Under the pieces are notes generated by a model. The model was not told the DNA's origin. It saw only the letters and a program-made list of their open reading frames with translations, and ran no database searches. Source: Ferruginibacter sp. (GTDB lineage Bacteria; Bacteroidota; Bacteroidia; Chitinophagales; Chitinophagaceae). From it: a stretch of 41,480 nucleotides of DNA. The first letter of the stretch is position 1; every line of letters starts with the position of its first letter. A program made the translations under genes and the position numbers. Positions 14,111 through 24,010 of the stretch are shown in pieces. The DNA lies in assembly GCA_025352695.1 (NCBI GenBank), contig JANXSK010000102.1, positions 1 to 41,480 on the forward strand, written 5' to 3'.

Positions 14111-16612
14111 TTATTTCCAATCCTTCACTTTTTTCTGTTCCCTCATTTCTTCAAAAACAACTGTTGGGTCTTTTGTTTCAGGTTCATTTACAAAATGGCT
14201 GAAACGCTTGCGGATAGCCGGATTTTCGATGGCTTCCTTCCATTCGCAACAATAGCTGTCAACCAGCAACTGCATTTCAGTTTCTAACTGTTCGCAAATT
14301 CCAAGACTATCATTCACTACCACATTGCGCAGGTAATCAATACCACCTTCCATTTTATTTAACCAGGTAGCAGTTCTGGTTAACGGATCTGCTGTGCGGA
14401 TATAGAACATTAAAAAACGATCAATGTATTTGATGCAGGTTTCATCATCCAGATCAGTTGATAATAACAATGCATGTTGTGGCTTGCTGCCTCCATTGCC
14501 GCATACAAAAAGGTTCCAGCCTTTTTCGGTTGCGATGATACCAAAGTCTTTACTCTGTGCTTCTGCACATTCCCGGATGCAACCGCTTACACCACCTTTT
14601 AATTTATGTGGCGAACGAAGACCCCGGTAACGTTCTTCAATACGGATGGCGTAACTAACGCTGTCGTGTAGCCCAAAACGGCACCAAGTGCTCCCCACAC
14701 AACTTTTCACAGTACGCAAACTTTTTCCGTAAGCATGACCGCTTTCAAAACCTGCCGCTATTAACTGTTCCCATATATCCGGTAAATCGTTTAGATGTGC
14801 ACCAAACATATCAATACGCTGACCGCCGGTAATTTTTGTGTAGAGATTGTATTGTTTGGCAACCTGCCCAATCACAATCAATTTATCCGGGGTAATTTCT
14901 CCACCGGGAATGCGCGGTACTACAGAGTAAGTTCCTCCTTTTTGAATGTTGGCGAGAAAACGATCGTTGCTGTCCTGTGCGGTGTCGTTGCCTTTTTTAA
15001 GAATCATTTCGCCCCACAAACTAGCCAGGATAGAAGATACTGGAGGCTTGCATAATTCGCAACCATCACCCGAACCTAATTTATCCAATACTTCATCATA
15101 AGTTTTTAATTCATGGATTTTTACCAGATCGTATAGCTCCTGCCGGCTATAATTAAAATGCTCGCACAACACATTGCGGACGTATTTTCCCTGTGCCTTC
15201 ATAGTATGCAGCATCAGGTCTTTCACCATTGGTACACAGCCACCACAGCCAGTCCCGGCTTTATTACATTTTTTTATGGCATCAATGGTTTCGCAGCCAC
15301 CTTCTGTTACCGCACCGCAGATCATGCCTTTGGTAACACTTTCGCAACTGCAAACAATGGCTTCATCCGGCAGACTTAATACCCCGGCGCCACCATCAGT
15401 TTCACCCCCCCTTGATCCTAAAATAACATCTTCGGGATTGGGAGGAAGAACCACTTTATTTTTAGCCGTCTGCAACAACATATTGTATTGTTCCGCATCA
15501 CCAATTAAAATACCTCCCAACAATTGTTTACCATCGCTGGAAATATTGATGCGTTTATAAATACCTTTCATGGTATCCTCAAACACCACGCTGCGGCAAT
15601 TTTCACCAGCCACAAACGGATCGCCAAAACTAGCCACATCCACACCAATCAATTTTAATTTGGTGCTCATATCATAAGCACTGAATACTTTATGACCATT
15701 GGTTAAATTACTGGCCACCACATCTGCCATTTCGTAACCTGGGGCTACCAGGCCGTATACAATGCCTTCAAACAAAGCACATTCGCCAATGGCATAAATA
15801 GAAGGATCGGTTGTTTGTAATTTATTGTTCACAACAATGCCGCCACGAGTACCTATTTCAAGGCCACTCAGCTTCGCCAGTTCATCCCGTGGTTTTATAC
15901 CAGCCGAAATCACCAGCATATCTACCTCTATTTTTGTATCATCGCTAAACTGCATGCCGGTGATACAGCCATTGCCTAAAATTTCAGCCGTATTTTTACT
16001 GGTATGAATTTTTAAACCCAGGGTCTGCAATTTTGCTTTTAAAATATTGGAACCTGCTTCATCTATCTGACGGGGCATTAAACGGGGAGCAAATTCAATT
16101 ACGTGGGTATCGGTGATGCCAAGATCAATCATTGCCTTAGCGGCTTCGAGGCCTAATAAGCCTCCGCCGATTACGGCCCCTGTTTTTGCTTTTTTAGCAT
16201 AGGCTGTCATCATCTCCAGGTCTTCGATGGTGCGGTAAATAAACACGCCATCTTTTTCAACACCTGGTATTGGGGGAACAAAGGCGGAAGAACCTGTCGC
16301 CAGGATCAGCACGTCGTAAGATTGAGTAATGCCTTTAAAAGAATGGACAGTTTTGTTGGAGCGGTCTATTTGCTGGATGGGGTCGCCGGTATGAAGAATG
16401 ATATTATTATCTTCATACCAGGTGGCGGGTGCCATCAAAAGGTCATCTGCAGATTTACCCGAGAAATATTCGCTTAGGTGAACGCGGTCGTAAGCCGGCC
16501 GGATCTCTTCACCAAAAACAGTAATCTCAAATTGGGTTTCATTAGCTTTGGCAATAAGTTTCTCGCAAAACTTATAACTTACCATTCCGTTTCCTACAAC
16601 TATAATCTTCAT
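14111..16612 (-). CDS. nirB: NADH-dependent nitrite reductase large subunit NirB
   Basis: 833 residues. N-terminal FAD/NADH domain (VVGNGM at 5; second motif IGGGLLGLE at 148). BFD-like [2Fe-2S] region with C421/C423 and C456/C459. Reductase half-domain near 560-625. Siroheme-[4Fe-4S] ligands C638/C644 (CVGSTWC) and C678/C682 (CIREC). It reduces nitrite to ammonium by six electrons, using siroheme made by CobA and the siroheme synthase in this window. The start is set at the ATG at 16612, where MKIIVVGNGM matches the family. A longer frame upstream is not family-like. The promoter region is shared with a divergent Crp/Fnr gene and has an FNR-like site 105 bases upstream. Confidence 0.93.
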   Translation of the reverse strand: MKIIVVGNGMVSYKFCEKLIAKANETQFEITVFGEEIRPAYDRVHLSEYFSGKSADDLLMAPATWYEDNNIILHTGDPIQQIDRSNKTVHSFKGITQSYDVLILATGSSAFVPPIPGVEKDGVFIYRTIEDLEMMTAYAKKAKTGAVIGGGLLGLEAAKAMIDLGITDTHVIEFAPRLMPRQIDEAGSNILKAKLQTLGLKIHTSKNTAEILGNGCITGMQFSDDTKIEVDMLVISAGIKPRDELAKLSGLEIGTRGGIVVNNKLQTTDPSIYAIGECALFEGIVYGLVAPGYEMADVVASNLTNGHKVFSAYDMSTKLKLIGVDVASFGDPFVAGENCRSVVFEDTMKGIYKRINISSDGKQLLGGILIGDAEQYNMLLQTAKNKVVLPPNPEDVILGSRGGETDGGAGVLSLPDEAIVCSCESVTKGMICGAVTEGGCETIDAIKKCNKAGTGCGGCVPMVKDLMLHTMKAQGKYVRNVLCEHFNYSRQELYDLVKIHELKTYDEVLDKLGSGDGCELCKPPVSSILASLWGEMILKKGNDTAQDSNDRFLANIQKGGTYSVVPRIPGGEITPDKLIVIGQVAKQYNLYTKITGGQRIDMFGAHLNDLPDIWEQLIAAGFESGHAYGKSLRTVKSCVGSTWCRFGLHDSVSYAIRIEERYRGLRSPHKLKGGVSGCIRECAEAQSKDFGIIATEKGWNLFVCGNGGSKPQHALLLSTDLDDETCIKYIDRFLMFYIRTADPLTRTATWLNKMEGGIDYLRNVVVNDSLGICEQLETEMQLLVDSYCCEWKEAIENPAIRKRFSHFVNEPETKDPTVVFEEMREQKKVKDWK

Positions 16613-16716
16613 ATAAACCTGATTTATGAGGTTGAAAATTATAGCAAGCAATCATATTAAAATTAAATCTATTTAATAATTATTTATGTTAATATAACTA
16701 AACTTATATTATTACC

Positions 16717-16730
16717 ATGATTTATATCAC
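16717..16730. promoter_or_regulatory. FNR-like site between nirB and the Crp/Fnr gene
   Basis: ATGAT-TTAT-ATCAC keeps the TGAT-N4-ATCA core of FNR boxes (TTGAT-N4-ATCAA) with the outermost base changed on each side. The Crp/Fnr protein encoded next door keeps the Glu and Arg that read the TGA half-site. The 16613-16942 region is otherwise very AT-rich, with no gene seen. Confidence 0.5.
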
Positions 16731-16747
16731 AATTATACGACATTTAA

Positions 16748-16759
16748 TTGATAAATCAA
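16748..16759. promoter_or_regulatory. Second palindrome, FNR half-sites at short spacing
   Basis: TTGAT-AA-ATCAA has perfect FNR half-sites but with 2 rather than 4 bases between them. It may be a weak or alternative site for the same regulator, or a chance palindrome in AT-rich DNA. Confidence 0.3.
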
Positions 16760-16942
16760 ATTAAAATTAGTTTTATATATACATATATATTATTTTAATA
16801 TTTATGTTATGTTATTAATTTCACAGAAATTAAATGCATTTTCTATATATAAAACAATGGTTTTTAGCAGGAAAAATTTCATTTAGCACAAGTTGCTTAA
16901 TTTAGCCATCTGTCATTATCAACATAATTTATTTATTTCCAT

Positions 16943-17629
16943 ATGAAAAATAGTAAACGTGTTTGCGATTTAAAAAGCTGTATGTTCTGCAAGTTGTGTA
17001 TGCCCGAATGGCTACCCGCTATTAATGTAAACCGGCAGATGGTATCTGTTAAAAAAGGAGAGGTTCTTTTTAAAGAAGGTGAAGAAATGACTGGAATTTA
17101 TTTTGTTTACAGTGGTTTTGTAAAGGTGCATAAACAATGGGGACAAAAAGAATTGATTGTTCGGTTTGCAAAAAAAGGTGATGTAGCAGGGCACAGGGGC
17201 CTGGGGGCAGATAATATTTATCCTGTTTCTGGCACTGCTTTAGATAATGTTACTGCTTGTTATATACCGCTGGATTTTTTTATGTCTTCCCTGAAAGTGA
17301 ATTATGAATTTATGCATTGGCTGATGCTGTTTTTTGCAGAAGAACTAAAACAGTCGGAACGCAAAATGCGTAACCTTGCTCACATGTCGGTAAAAGGGCG
17401 TGTGGCACAAGCATTGATTACATTAAAAAATAAATTCGGTACAGCAGCCCAGGGCTATATTGATATTTTATTAAGCCGGCAGGATCTTGCTTCTTATGCT
17501 GGTACTACCTACGAAACAGTATTTAGAATTATTACAGATCTGGCAGATCAAAATATTCTTACAGTTGACGGAAAAAAAATTACCGTTTTAAATGATGTTG
17601 CTTTGCAATCATTAACGGGTGATGAATGA
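16943..17629 (+). CDS. Crp/Fnr family regulator with N-terminal cysteine cluster
   Basis: 228 residues. Residues 28-120 form a cyclic-nucleotide-binding-type beta-roll (KKGEVLFKEGEEMTGIYFV), followed by a long dimer helix and an HTH at about 178-205. The recognition helix TYETVFRIITDL keeps E191 and R195, which read TGA half-sites in FNR, with Phe in place of FNR's Ser. The N-terminus has C8, C13, C16 and C19, and C106 lies in the beta-roll, a layout like FNR (three N-terminal Cys plus one central) though with different spacing. It may sense oxygen, NO or redox through an Fe-S cluster (inference). It is divergent from nirB and probably controls the nitrate operon. Confidence 0.8.
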   Translation: MKNSKRVCDLKSCMFCKLCMPEWLPAINVNRQMVSVKKGEVLFKEGEEMTGIYFVYSGFVKVHKQWGQKELIVRFAKKGDVAGHRGLGADNIYPVSGTALDNVTACYIPLDFFMSSLKVNYEFMHWLMLFFAEELKQSERKMRNLAHMSVKGRVAQALITLKNKFGTAAQGYIDILLSRQDLASYAGTTYETVFRIITDLADQNILTVDGKKITVLNDVALQSLTGDE

Positions 17630-17814
17630 AGATAACTGGTAAGTTGTATGCAACCAATAACGAAACCCGTTTTCAATTCATGGAAAAAATAATTTATATT
17701 TTCTAATTGTTGGAAACGTACAATTGATTGACTATACAGCATACAAGAAATCCAATATAATTTAAAGCTACAAAACTAATTTATACATATTGGTCTTAAT
17801 TAAACAAATACAAA

Positions 17815-18957
17815 ATGAAGAAACTAATATCTCTTTCAATTATCCTTTTTTTAATTGTTAACCTATCTTTTTCTCAAACTGAAAATAATGATATTTTATC
17901 TAATACAATAGAAGAATTAAAGCAAGAAATAAGAAGTAAAGGACTTGCAAATCTTGATAGGATTGAAGGAATATATGAATTTAAGAGAACTGGTGGACCG
18001 TACGGTTGGAAGACTGAATGGCTTAATAAAACCACAACGGAAAATACTTATATATACATCCGTCTAAATCCTGGTTCTTCAGGTTATAGTGAAGAAAAGC
18101 ATTTTCAGATTTTTGAATACGAAGCAGAATATGGTGAATTTAAAGCTCAGAATTGGAATATAATTAAAGCTGTGAATAAATATTCAATGATTGGTTACGG
18201 TAAAGATTATGACCATGCGGAAAGCGAAATTATCTTTTAAGAAAATAAAGTTTATTTCAAAGAAGAATCAACGTATAAAGAAAATAGGAATAGCGGTATC
18301 ACTTACACTTTCGAAAGTATTAAAAAAATATACCCAAGTTCATTAGAAGACAATATTTTTAAAACAGGCACTGGGTTTTTTATTTCCACAAATGGATATA
18401 TTGTAACCAATTATCATGTTGTTGAAAATGCTAATAATATTTATGTAAGTAATAAAATATTTAATAGGTCAAAAGCACAGTTAGTATTTATTGATAAATT
18501 TAATGACATCGCCTTGCTTAAGGTGGATACTTCCTTAAAAAACATTCCATACAATATTTTCTCAGGTAATGAAGAAATTGGTGATAACATTTTTACATTA
18601 GGCTATCCTTTTATTCAATTAATGGGGAAAGAAGTTAAATTAACTAACGGAATAATTAATTCTAATTCTGGTTTCGAAAATGACACAAGATATTATCAAT
18701 TTTCGGCTGAAATTCAACCTGGGAATAGCGGAGGACCTTTATTCGATTCAGATGGAAATATTATTGGATTAGTTTCTGCAAAACATAGTAAAGCGACAAA
18801 TGCTGGCTACGCTTTAAAATCAAAATTTGTAGTTGATTTCATTAAACTTAATGACCCTTCAATATTGAAGAAAAATGTTAATACATTTAAGAATTTAAAT
18901 CTTACTTCAAAATACAAAATATTAAAAGACTATATTCTGCTATTGGAGATAGAGTAA
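17815..18957 (+). pseudogene. Trypsin-like (HtrA/Deg-type) secreted protease, broken by one in-frame stop
   Basis: A signal peptide (17815 onward, ending near FSQ at residue 21) and an N-terminal region of about 120 residues of unknown fold are followed by a TAA at 18238-18240. The same frame then stays open to 18957 with no other stop. After the stop lies a complete S1 protease: His in NYHVVENA (codon 18415), Asp in FNDIALLKVD (codon 18505) and Ser in QPGNSGGPL (codon 18727). The catalytic triad is thus intact but separated from the signal peptide. It is likely a recent nonsense mutation; read-through or a sequencing error are alternatives. An internal start at 18514 would lack His and Asp. 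Confidence 0.75.
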
Positions 18958-19030
18958 ATTCCCGCAGCATGAGAAATAAATACTATGTAGGTGAAATAAT
19001 TTATTAATTAAATCAATTAAAATCTTGCAA

Positions 19031-19459
19031 ATGATTACAGATGAAACTTCAAAAATAATACAACCAGAAAATTTTTGGTGGAATGCCAATGAGAATAAAG
19101 TTCTTTTTGAAATGAAAGAAATTACATATAATTATGACCCATACTCAATAATATATATAGAGCAATCATTCCCTAATATGATTGCAATAAGACGCTCTGT
19201 ATGCTTAGATATATCAATAGGCAACACAAAGCTTTTAGATGCAGGATTAGTTATTGATTTTCATCTCAACAAAAATTTATTCGACAATTTAAAAGAAGAG
19301 TTACTAAGGACAGGGACAGAAGCACATGACAGATTTATGCAAGCATTTGAAGAGCGTCGTTACCAATCATGTATTCCTCAAACATATCAACCAACTTATA
19401 AGACTTCTATTTTACTTGAAAAAGTCGAAAAACTACTTCAAGAAGAAAATCGATTTTAA
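19031..19459 (+). CDS. Protein of unknown function
   Basis: 142 residues, not recognised. It is soluble, with no signal peptide or membrane segment, mixed alpha/beta in appearance, rich in aromatic residues near the start, and with a charged C-terminal helix. The ATG at 19031 is preferred to an upstream TTG. It sits behind the broken protease gene on the same strand and converges with cysI. The 17630-19500 stretch is more AT-rich than its surroundings and interrupts two metabolic operons, which fits acquired DNA. Confidence 0.5.
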   Translation: MITDETSKIIQPENFWWNANENKVLFEMKEITYNYDPYSIIYIEQSFPNMIAIRRSVCLDISIGNTKLLDAGLVIDFHLNKNLFDNLKEELLRTGTEAHDRFMQAFEERRYQSCIPQTYQPTYKTSILLEKVEKLLQEENRF

Positions 19460-19572
19460 GAGTAAAACGACTTTGGCTGTATATAATTCTCTATCAGCAG
19501 CAGTTCCAGGCATGACAATCAATGAATTCCACACCTGCAGCAATACCTGTTCGCAGCAATGAGGTGCAACTT

Positions 19573-21249
19573 TTATGCAGCACCTTGTACATACTTTCTA
19601 AAAGAAAAATCTCCAAAACTTTCGGTAGTATTTCTTTCCTTTTTAAAGGTTGCAAACAGGTTATCCAATTCATTAATAATTCCTGCTTCATCAAGGCTTT
19701 CTTTGTACAAAGTATTTAGCCGCTCTCCTTCATTATCACCACCAATATGTAAATTATACCTGCCAGGTGCAGTTCCTACAAAACCTATCTCTGCAGCATA
19801 TGGACGTGCGCACCCATTAGGGCAACCCGTCATCCGCATAATGATATCTTCATTTTGTAATTGGTGCTTCGCTACCAATGGTTCAATTTTAGATATCAGT
19901 GAAGGCATGTAGCGCTGCGCTTCTGCCAACGCCAACGGACAAGTGGGCAATGCCACACATGCAATTGAATTTTTACGCAGTTGAGAAGCGGTAGTTGTAT
20001 GTTCAATAATTTTAAATTTTTCCAGTATTTCGTTCACTTGCGCTTTATCTATATCCGCTACATCACTAATGATCATATTTTGATTGGAGGTAAACAAAAA
20101 ATTTGATTTACCTGTTTTTGCCACTTCAAGCAATGCTGTTTTTAAGGCAACTTTCTCATCATCCAATACCCGGCCATTCTCAATAAACAAGGTGTAATAC
20201 CAAAGCCCCTGCTCATTTTGAAGCCAGCCATACCGATCACCCCGTTGATTAAATTCATATGGCCTGGCAGGTTCTAATTTAAAACCAGTTCGTTTTTCTA
20301 CTTCCTGCCTGTAGGCATCAACCCCCATATTATCGAGGGTATATTTTAACCTTGCTAATTTTCTATCACTGCGATTTCCAAAATCTCTTTGTACGGTTAT
20401 TACTTCATAAATTGTCTTCAGCACTTTTTCTTCCGTATCTGCAAAACCAATCACCGTACCCAGCCTTGCGTACGTTGCTGCGTTACCGTGAGTGGTGGAT
20501 AAACCGCCGCCGATGGCGATGTTAAAACCCTTCAATTCATTGTTTTCAATAATAGCAATCAAACCCAGATCATTGGTAAAAACATCCACATCATTGTTTG
20601 GCGGAATGGCAATACCAATCTTAAATTTACGTGGTAAATATCTCTCCTGGTACAGCGGATCAACCTCCTCACTTTTATCTGCAATTTTATCATCATCCAA
20701 CCAAATTTCGTAGTAAGCTTTTGTTTTAGGCATCAGCAATTCGCTTATCTTATCTGCGTAAGCAAATACCTGTGCATGAATCGGCGATTCGCCAGGATGA
20801 GAGCTACAACTTACATTACGATTAATATCACCGCAGGTTGCAATAGAATCCAATTTTGCTTCATTGAAAGATTGAATCGTTGGTCTTATTTTTGATTTTA
20901 TCAACCCATGTAATTGTATAGTTTGGCGGGTAGTAATTTTAATTACACCGGTACTGTTTTCTCCTGCAATTTCGTTGGCAGCAATCCATTTTTCAGCAGA
21001 TATAAAACCTCCGGGCAGGCGCAGGCGTATCATAAAAGTATACAGGCGATCTAGTTTTTTTTCTGCACGCTCTTCTCTCCTATCCCGATCATCTTGCTGG
21101 TACATGCCATGAAATTTTATCACCGCGGTATCATCTTCTCTTATGGCACCTGTAATTTCATCGTGTAAACTTTCCTGTATAGAACCCCGAAGCCCATCAC
21201 TGGCAGTCTTTATTTTTTCTATTGCGCTTAAGTTATTTTTATCTGACAT
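19573..21249 (-). CDS. cysI: Assimilatory sulfite reductase hemoprotein subunit CysI
   Basis: 558 residues, the usual size. It has two reductase half-domains (RLPGGFISAEKWIAANEIAG; substrate-side Arg-rich TTRQTIQLHG). C431 and C437 (CVALPTC) and C476 and C480 (CPNGC) are the [4Fe-4S]-siroheme ligands, at nearly the same positions as in E. coli CysI. It reduces sulfite to sulfide with electrons from CysJ, encoded 234 bases upstream. The spacer to cysJ contains dispersed repeat copy d. This is the last gene of the cys run on the minus strand. Confidence 0.94.
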   Translation of the reverse strand: MSDKNNLSAIEKIKTASDGLRGSIQESLHDEITGAIREDDTAVIKFHGMYQQDDRDRREERAEKKLDRLYTFMIRLRLPGGFISAEKWIAANEIAGENSTGVIKITTRQTIQLHGLIKSKIRPTIQSFNEAKLDSIATCGDINRNVSCSSHPGESPIHAQVFAYADKISELLMPKTKAYYEIWLDDDKIADKSEEVDPLYQERYLPRKFKIGIAIPPNNDVDVFTNDLGLIAIIENNELKGFNIAIGGGLSTTHGNAATYARLGTVIGFADTEEKVLKTIYEVITVQRDFGNRSDRKLARLKYTLDNMGVDAYRQEVEKRTGFKLEPARPYEFNQRGDRYGWLQNEQGLWYYTLFIENGRVLDDEKVALKTALLEVAKTGKSNFLFTSNQNMIISDVADIDKAQVNEILEKFKIIEHTTTASQLRKNSIACVALPTCPLALAEAQRYMPSLISKIEPLVAKHQLQNEDIIMRMTGCPNGCARPYAAEIGFVGTAPGRYNLHIGGDNEGERLNTLYKESLDEAGIINELDNLFATFKKERNTTESFGDFSFRKYVQGAA

Positions 21250-21371
21250 GGTTATTATTTAAAGTCTTCCAGCCTGAAGAAAAGGAAGCTGGCAATATTA
21301 AAAAGTATTTTTATTTTCAGTTATTTTATAGATCAAACCGCCTGATATTTTTTGTTCTGGCAGCTGTATTT

Positions 21372-21410
21372 TATAGCATCATTCTTGCGTCGCCCTCTTG
21401 TACTTAATAC
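21372..21410 (+). repeat. Dispersed intergenic repeat, copy d
   Basis: Contains CATTCTTGCGTCGCCCTCTT then GTACTT, matching copies c and e. A further shared block (AACATTTACCTTAGC) follows at about 21419-21433. It lies in the cysJ-cysI spacer. Confidence 0.6.
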
Positions 21411-21483
21411 CTTTAACAAACATTTACCTTAGCCATACCAACAACTTAAATACAGCACAGCACACACTTTCATTGATACTGAG

Positions 21484-23193
21484 TTAGTACACATCTTTTT
21501 CATACCTGCCTTCTTCTTCCATCAGTTCTAAATATTTTTTTGCTTCTTCGATTGATTTATTGCCTTGTTGCTGAATTATTTCGAGCAAGGTATTTTCAAC
21601 ATCCGCACTCATCGGATCTTTAGTACCACAGATAAAAAAGGAAGCGCCTCCAATAAGCCATTCATACAATTCAGCAGCATGCTGTAACATTTTGTGCTGC
21701 ACATACAATTTAAAATGCTGGTCTCTCGAAAAAGCTACATTTACTTTGTTAAGTACGCCGGTTTCAATCCAGTTCTGAATTTCTGTTTGGTATAAAAAAT
21801 CGCAGGCAAAATGTTGTTCGCCAAAAAACAACCAATTTTTACCGGTAGCTCCAGTAGCATCTCTTTCTGATAAAAATGACCGGAAGGCTGCAATACCTGT
21901 ACCGGGACCAACCATAATCACATCTTTATCATCTGCTGGCAGCCTAAATCTTTTATTGGTTTGAATAAAAAATTTCTGTTGGGTATTTACATTCAGTTCG
22001 CCTAAAAAAGAAGAACATAAGCCAAATCGTTTTTCGTCGTTGATGATGTACGCATCTTTTACAGCAAGAATATGCACTTCGCCTTCATGCGCCGCTGGCG
22101 AAGAAGCAATGGTATACAGCCTCGGTGAAATAGCATTCATTTTACAAACGATGACTTCAAATTGCTCCGTATCTTTTACAGGATAAATCTTTAATAAATC
22201 CAGCAGATCCATTTTTGTAGCAGGTATATCTTCTCCTGTAATTTCAGCATATTGTTTTACTAACCGCTCGGTTAAATAAATAATATTTATTTTGTATTTT
22301 AACAGCTCGTAAATACTTATCTCTTCATTTTTAAAAACTACTTTTTTTGCCGCATCCACTTTTGCAATGGCAATAATTTCTTCCACCATTGCAGTTGGAT
22401 TTTCAGGAACAATTCCAACAGAATCTCCGCATTGATATTGCAATCCATCGGCAGCAATTTCAATATGCCAGGTCTCTTTGTTAGAACCACGGTCGTTTAA
22501 ATTTACTTTAGTAACCACCGTACCAGTATAAACTTGTTTACCAGCTTTTTTTGCTGTAATCGCTGCCGGTATTGCTGTTGGCACAAGAGAAGTTGCAGTG
22601 GAAAGACTTTTCAAAACAGTGTTAAACCAGTTAGCAGCCTCTTCATCATACTCTACATCACACTTTTGCAATGGAGCAATCCTATTGCCTCCAAGCTTGT
22701 TAAACTGTTCATCTACCTCCTCCCCAGTTTTACAAAACAAAGGATAAGAAGTATCTCCCAAAGCGAGTACACTATATTTTAATTTCTCCAGTCTAAACCC
22801 GTTCTGGTGAATATGGTCATAGAATTTTTTTGCAGCTATGGGTGGCTCGCCTTCGCCGTGGGTACTTACAATGGCCAGCAAATATTCTTCTTTAGGCAAA
22901 TCTGTAAGCCTGTATTGATCCATACCCACCACCTTAGCATGAATGCGTTGTTGTTTTGCTTTAGCCGCAAAATCAGCTGCCAGCCTTTTTGAATTTCCGG
23001 TTTCAGTGCCGTACACAATGGTTATTTTACTAACCGCAGGATCAGCAACCGCAATTGGTGCCGGTACCACAGACTGCGCTTGTACCATTCCATTCAGATA
23101 GCCATTCATCCATATCAGTTCCTCTTTATTAGAAGAATTGAGGAGGTCTAAAAAAAGTTTCAATTTATTATCGGCCAACATGTATTGCTGCAT
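21484..23193 (-). CDS. cysJ: Sulfite reductase flavoprotein CysJ
   Basis: 569 residues. Flavodoxin domain at about 52-195 (IVYGTETGNSKRLA binds FMN phosphate; STHGEGEPP). FAD domain with RLYTIASSP near residue 357. NADPH domain with MVGPGTGIAAFRSFL near 428 and FFICGTKDPM near 520, ending in RYEKDVY as in CysJ proteins. It passes electrons from NADPH through FAD and FMN to CysI. The first 45 residues are an extra helical segment. Its start overlaps the end of cobA by 26 bases, so the two are translationally linked. Confidence 0.93.
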   Translation of the reverse strand: MQQYMLADNKLKLFLDLLNSSNKEELIWMNGYLNGMVQAQSVVPAPIAVADPAVSKITIVYGTETGNSKRLAADFAAKAKQQRIHAKVVGMDQYRLTDLPKEEYLLAIVSTHGEGEPPIAAKKFYDHIHQNGFRLEKLKYSVLALGDTSYPLFCKTGEEVDEQFNKLGGNRIAPLQKCDVEYDEEAANWFNTVLKSLSTATSLVPTAIPAAITAKKAGKQVYTGTVVTKVNLNDRGSNKETWHIEIAADGLQYQCGDSVGIVPENPTAMVEEIIAIAKVDAAKKVVFKNEEISIYELLKYKINIIYLTERLVKQYAEITGEDIPATKMDLLDLLKIYPVKDTEQFEVIVCKMNAISPRLYTIASSPAAHEGEVHILAVKDAYIINDEKRFGLCSSFLGELNVNTQQKFFIQTNKRFRLPADDKDVIMVGPGTGIAAFRSFLSERDATGATGKNWLFFGEQHFACDFLYQTEIQNWIETGVLNKVNVAFSRDQHFKLYVQHKMLQHAAELYEWLIGGASFFICGTKDPMSADVENTLLEIIQQQGNKSIEEAKKYLELMEEEGRYEKDVY

Positions 23194-24010
23194 TTAAAAG
23201 GTTACTATCCGGAAGAACCGGTTTAAAATAATGATCACTGCTTTCGGCATTGGGCAACCAGGCAAATTTTTCATGCAGGGCTACTACTTTACCGATAATT
23301 ACCAACGAAGGGGAAATAAAAGAGCGGCCTTTCAAATTCACTTCGTACTCGTATAATGAACTAATATGTACGTGCTGCAAAGGCGTTGTAGCCTGCTCAA
23401 TAACCGCCATTAATTTTAATGGATCGATATGGTATTTTACCAGATTGGCTACCACATTATCCAATGTTTCAGACGACATGTAAAAAACCAATGTGTCGGT
23501 TGTTTGAGATAATTCTTTCCAATATTCATCCGGTACAATATCAGATTTATACGAAGTAAGCAATCTAACTGCGGTAGATAATCCTCTACCGGTTAAAGGT
23601 ATACCTGCATAGGAAGCTGCACCCAGCGCAGCAGTTACACCTGGTATAATCTCGTAAGGAATATTGTGCTCCACCACGGTTTGCAATTCATCCAGAATAT
23701 TAGAGAATATAGATACATCGCCACCCTTTAAACGCACTACCAGCTTGCCTTGCAAAGCATATTCAATAATATAACTGTTAATGCTTTGTTGTGGTGTGCT
23801 ATAGCCCCGCCGGCATTGTTTACCTACATAAATTACCACTGCACCTTTTCGCACATACTTGTCTAAAATTTCTTTACTCACCAGCCGATCTGTCAGCACT
23901 ACATCAGCCTGTTGCAAATAGCGTGCAGCCTTTACCGTTATCAGTTCCGGATCTCCGCAACCTGCACCTGCTAAAATCACTTTGCCGATATGTTGGTTTG
24001 TAATATCCAT
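23168..24010 (-). CDS. cobA: Uroporphyrinogen-III C-methyltransferase (SUMT)
   Basis: 280 residues. GAGCGDPELITVKAARYL near residue 15 is the SAM-dependent tetrapyrrole methylase signature, and IIPGVTAALGAASYAGIPLT near 122 is the second. It makes precorrin-2 from uroporphyrinogen III, the first committed siroheme step. The usual SUMT loop GGDPFIFGRGGEE reads GGDVSIFSNILDE here, a notable change in a SAM/substrate loop that may be a lineage variant. It overlaps cysJ and lies in the cys operon, so siroheme supply is tied to sulfate assimilation. Confidence 0.88.
   Translation of the reverse strand: MDITNQHIGKVILAGAGCGDPELITVKAARYLQQADVVLTDRLVSKEILDKYVRKGAVVIYVGKQCRRGYSTPQQSINSYIIEYALQGKLVVRLKGGDVSIFSNILDELQTVVEHNIPYEIIPGVTAALGAASYAGIPLTGRGLSTAVRLLTSYKSDIVPDEYWKELSQTTDTLVFYMSSETLDNVVANLVKYHIDPLKLMAVIEQATTPLQHVHISSLYEYEVNLKGRSFISPSLVIIGKVVALHEKFAWLPNAESSDHYFKPVLPDSNLLNAAIHVGR

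Noticed and set aside
15174..15560. 128-codon plus-strand frame inside nirB
   Set aside because: Antisense shadow of the conserved NirB frame; no motif of its own.
18514..18957. Separate short protease gene starting after the stop codon
   Set aside because: It would lack the catalytic His and Asp; the frame is continuous with the upstream part apart from one stop.
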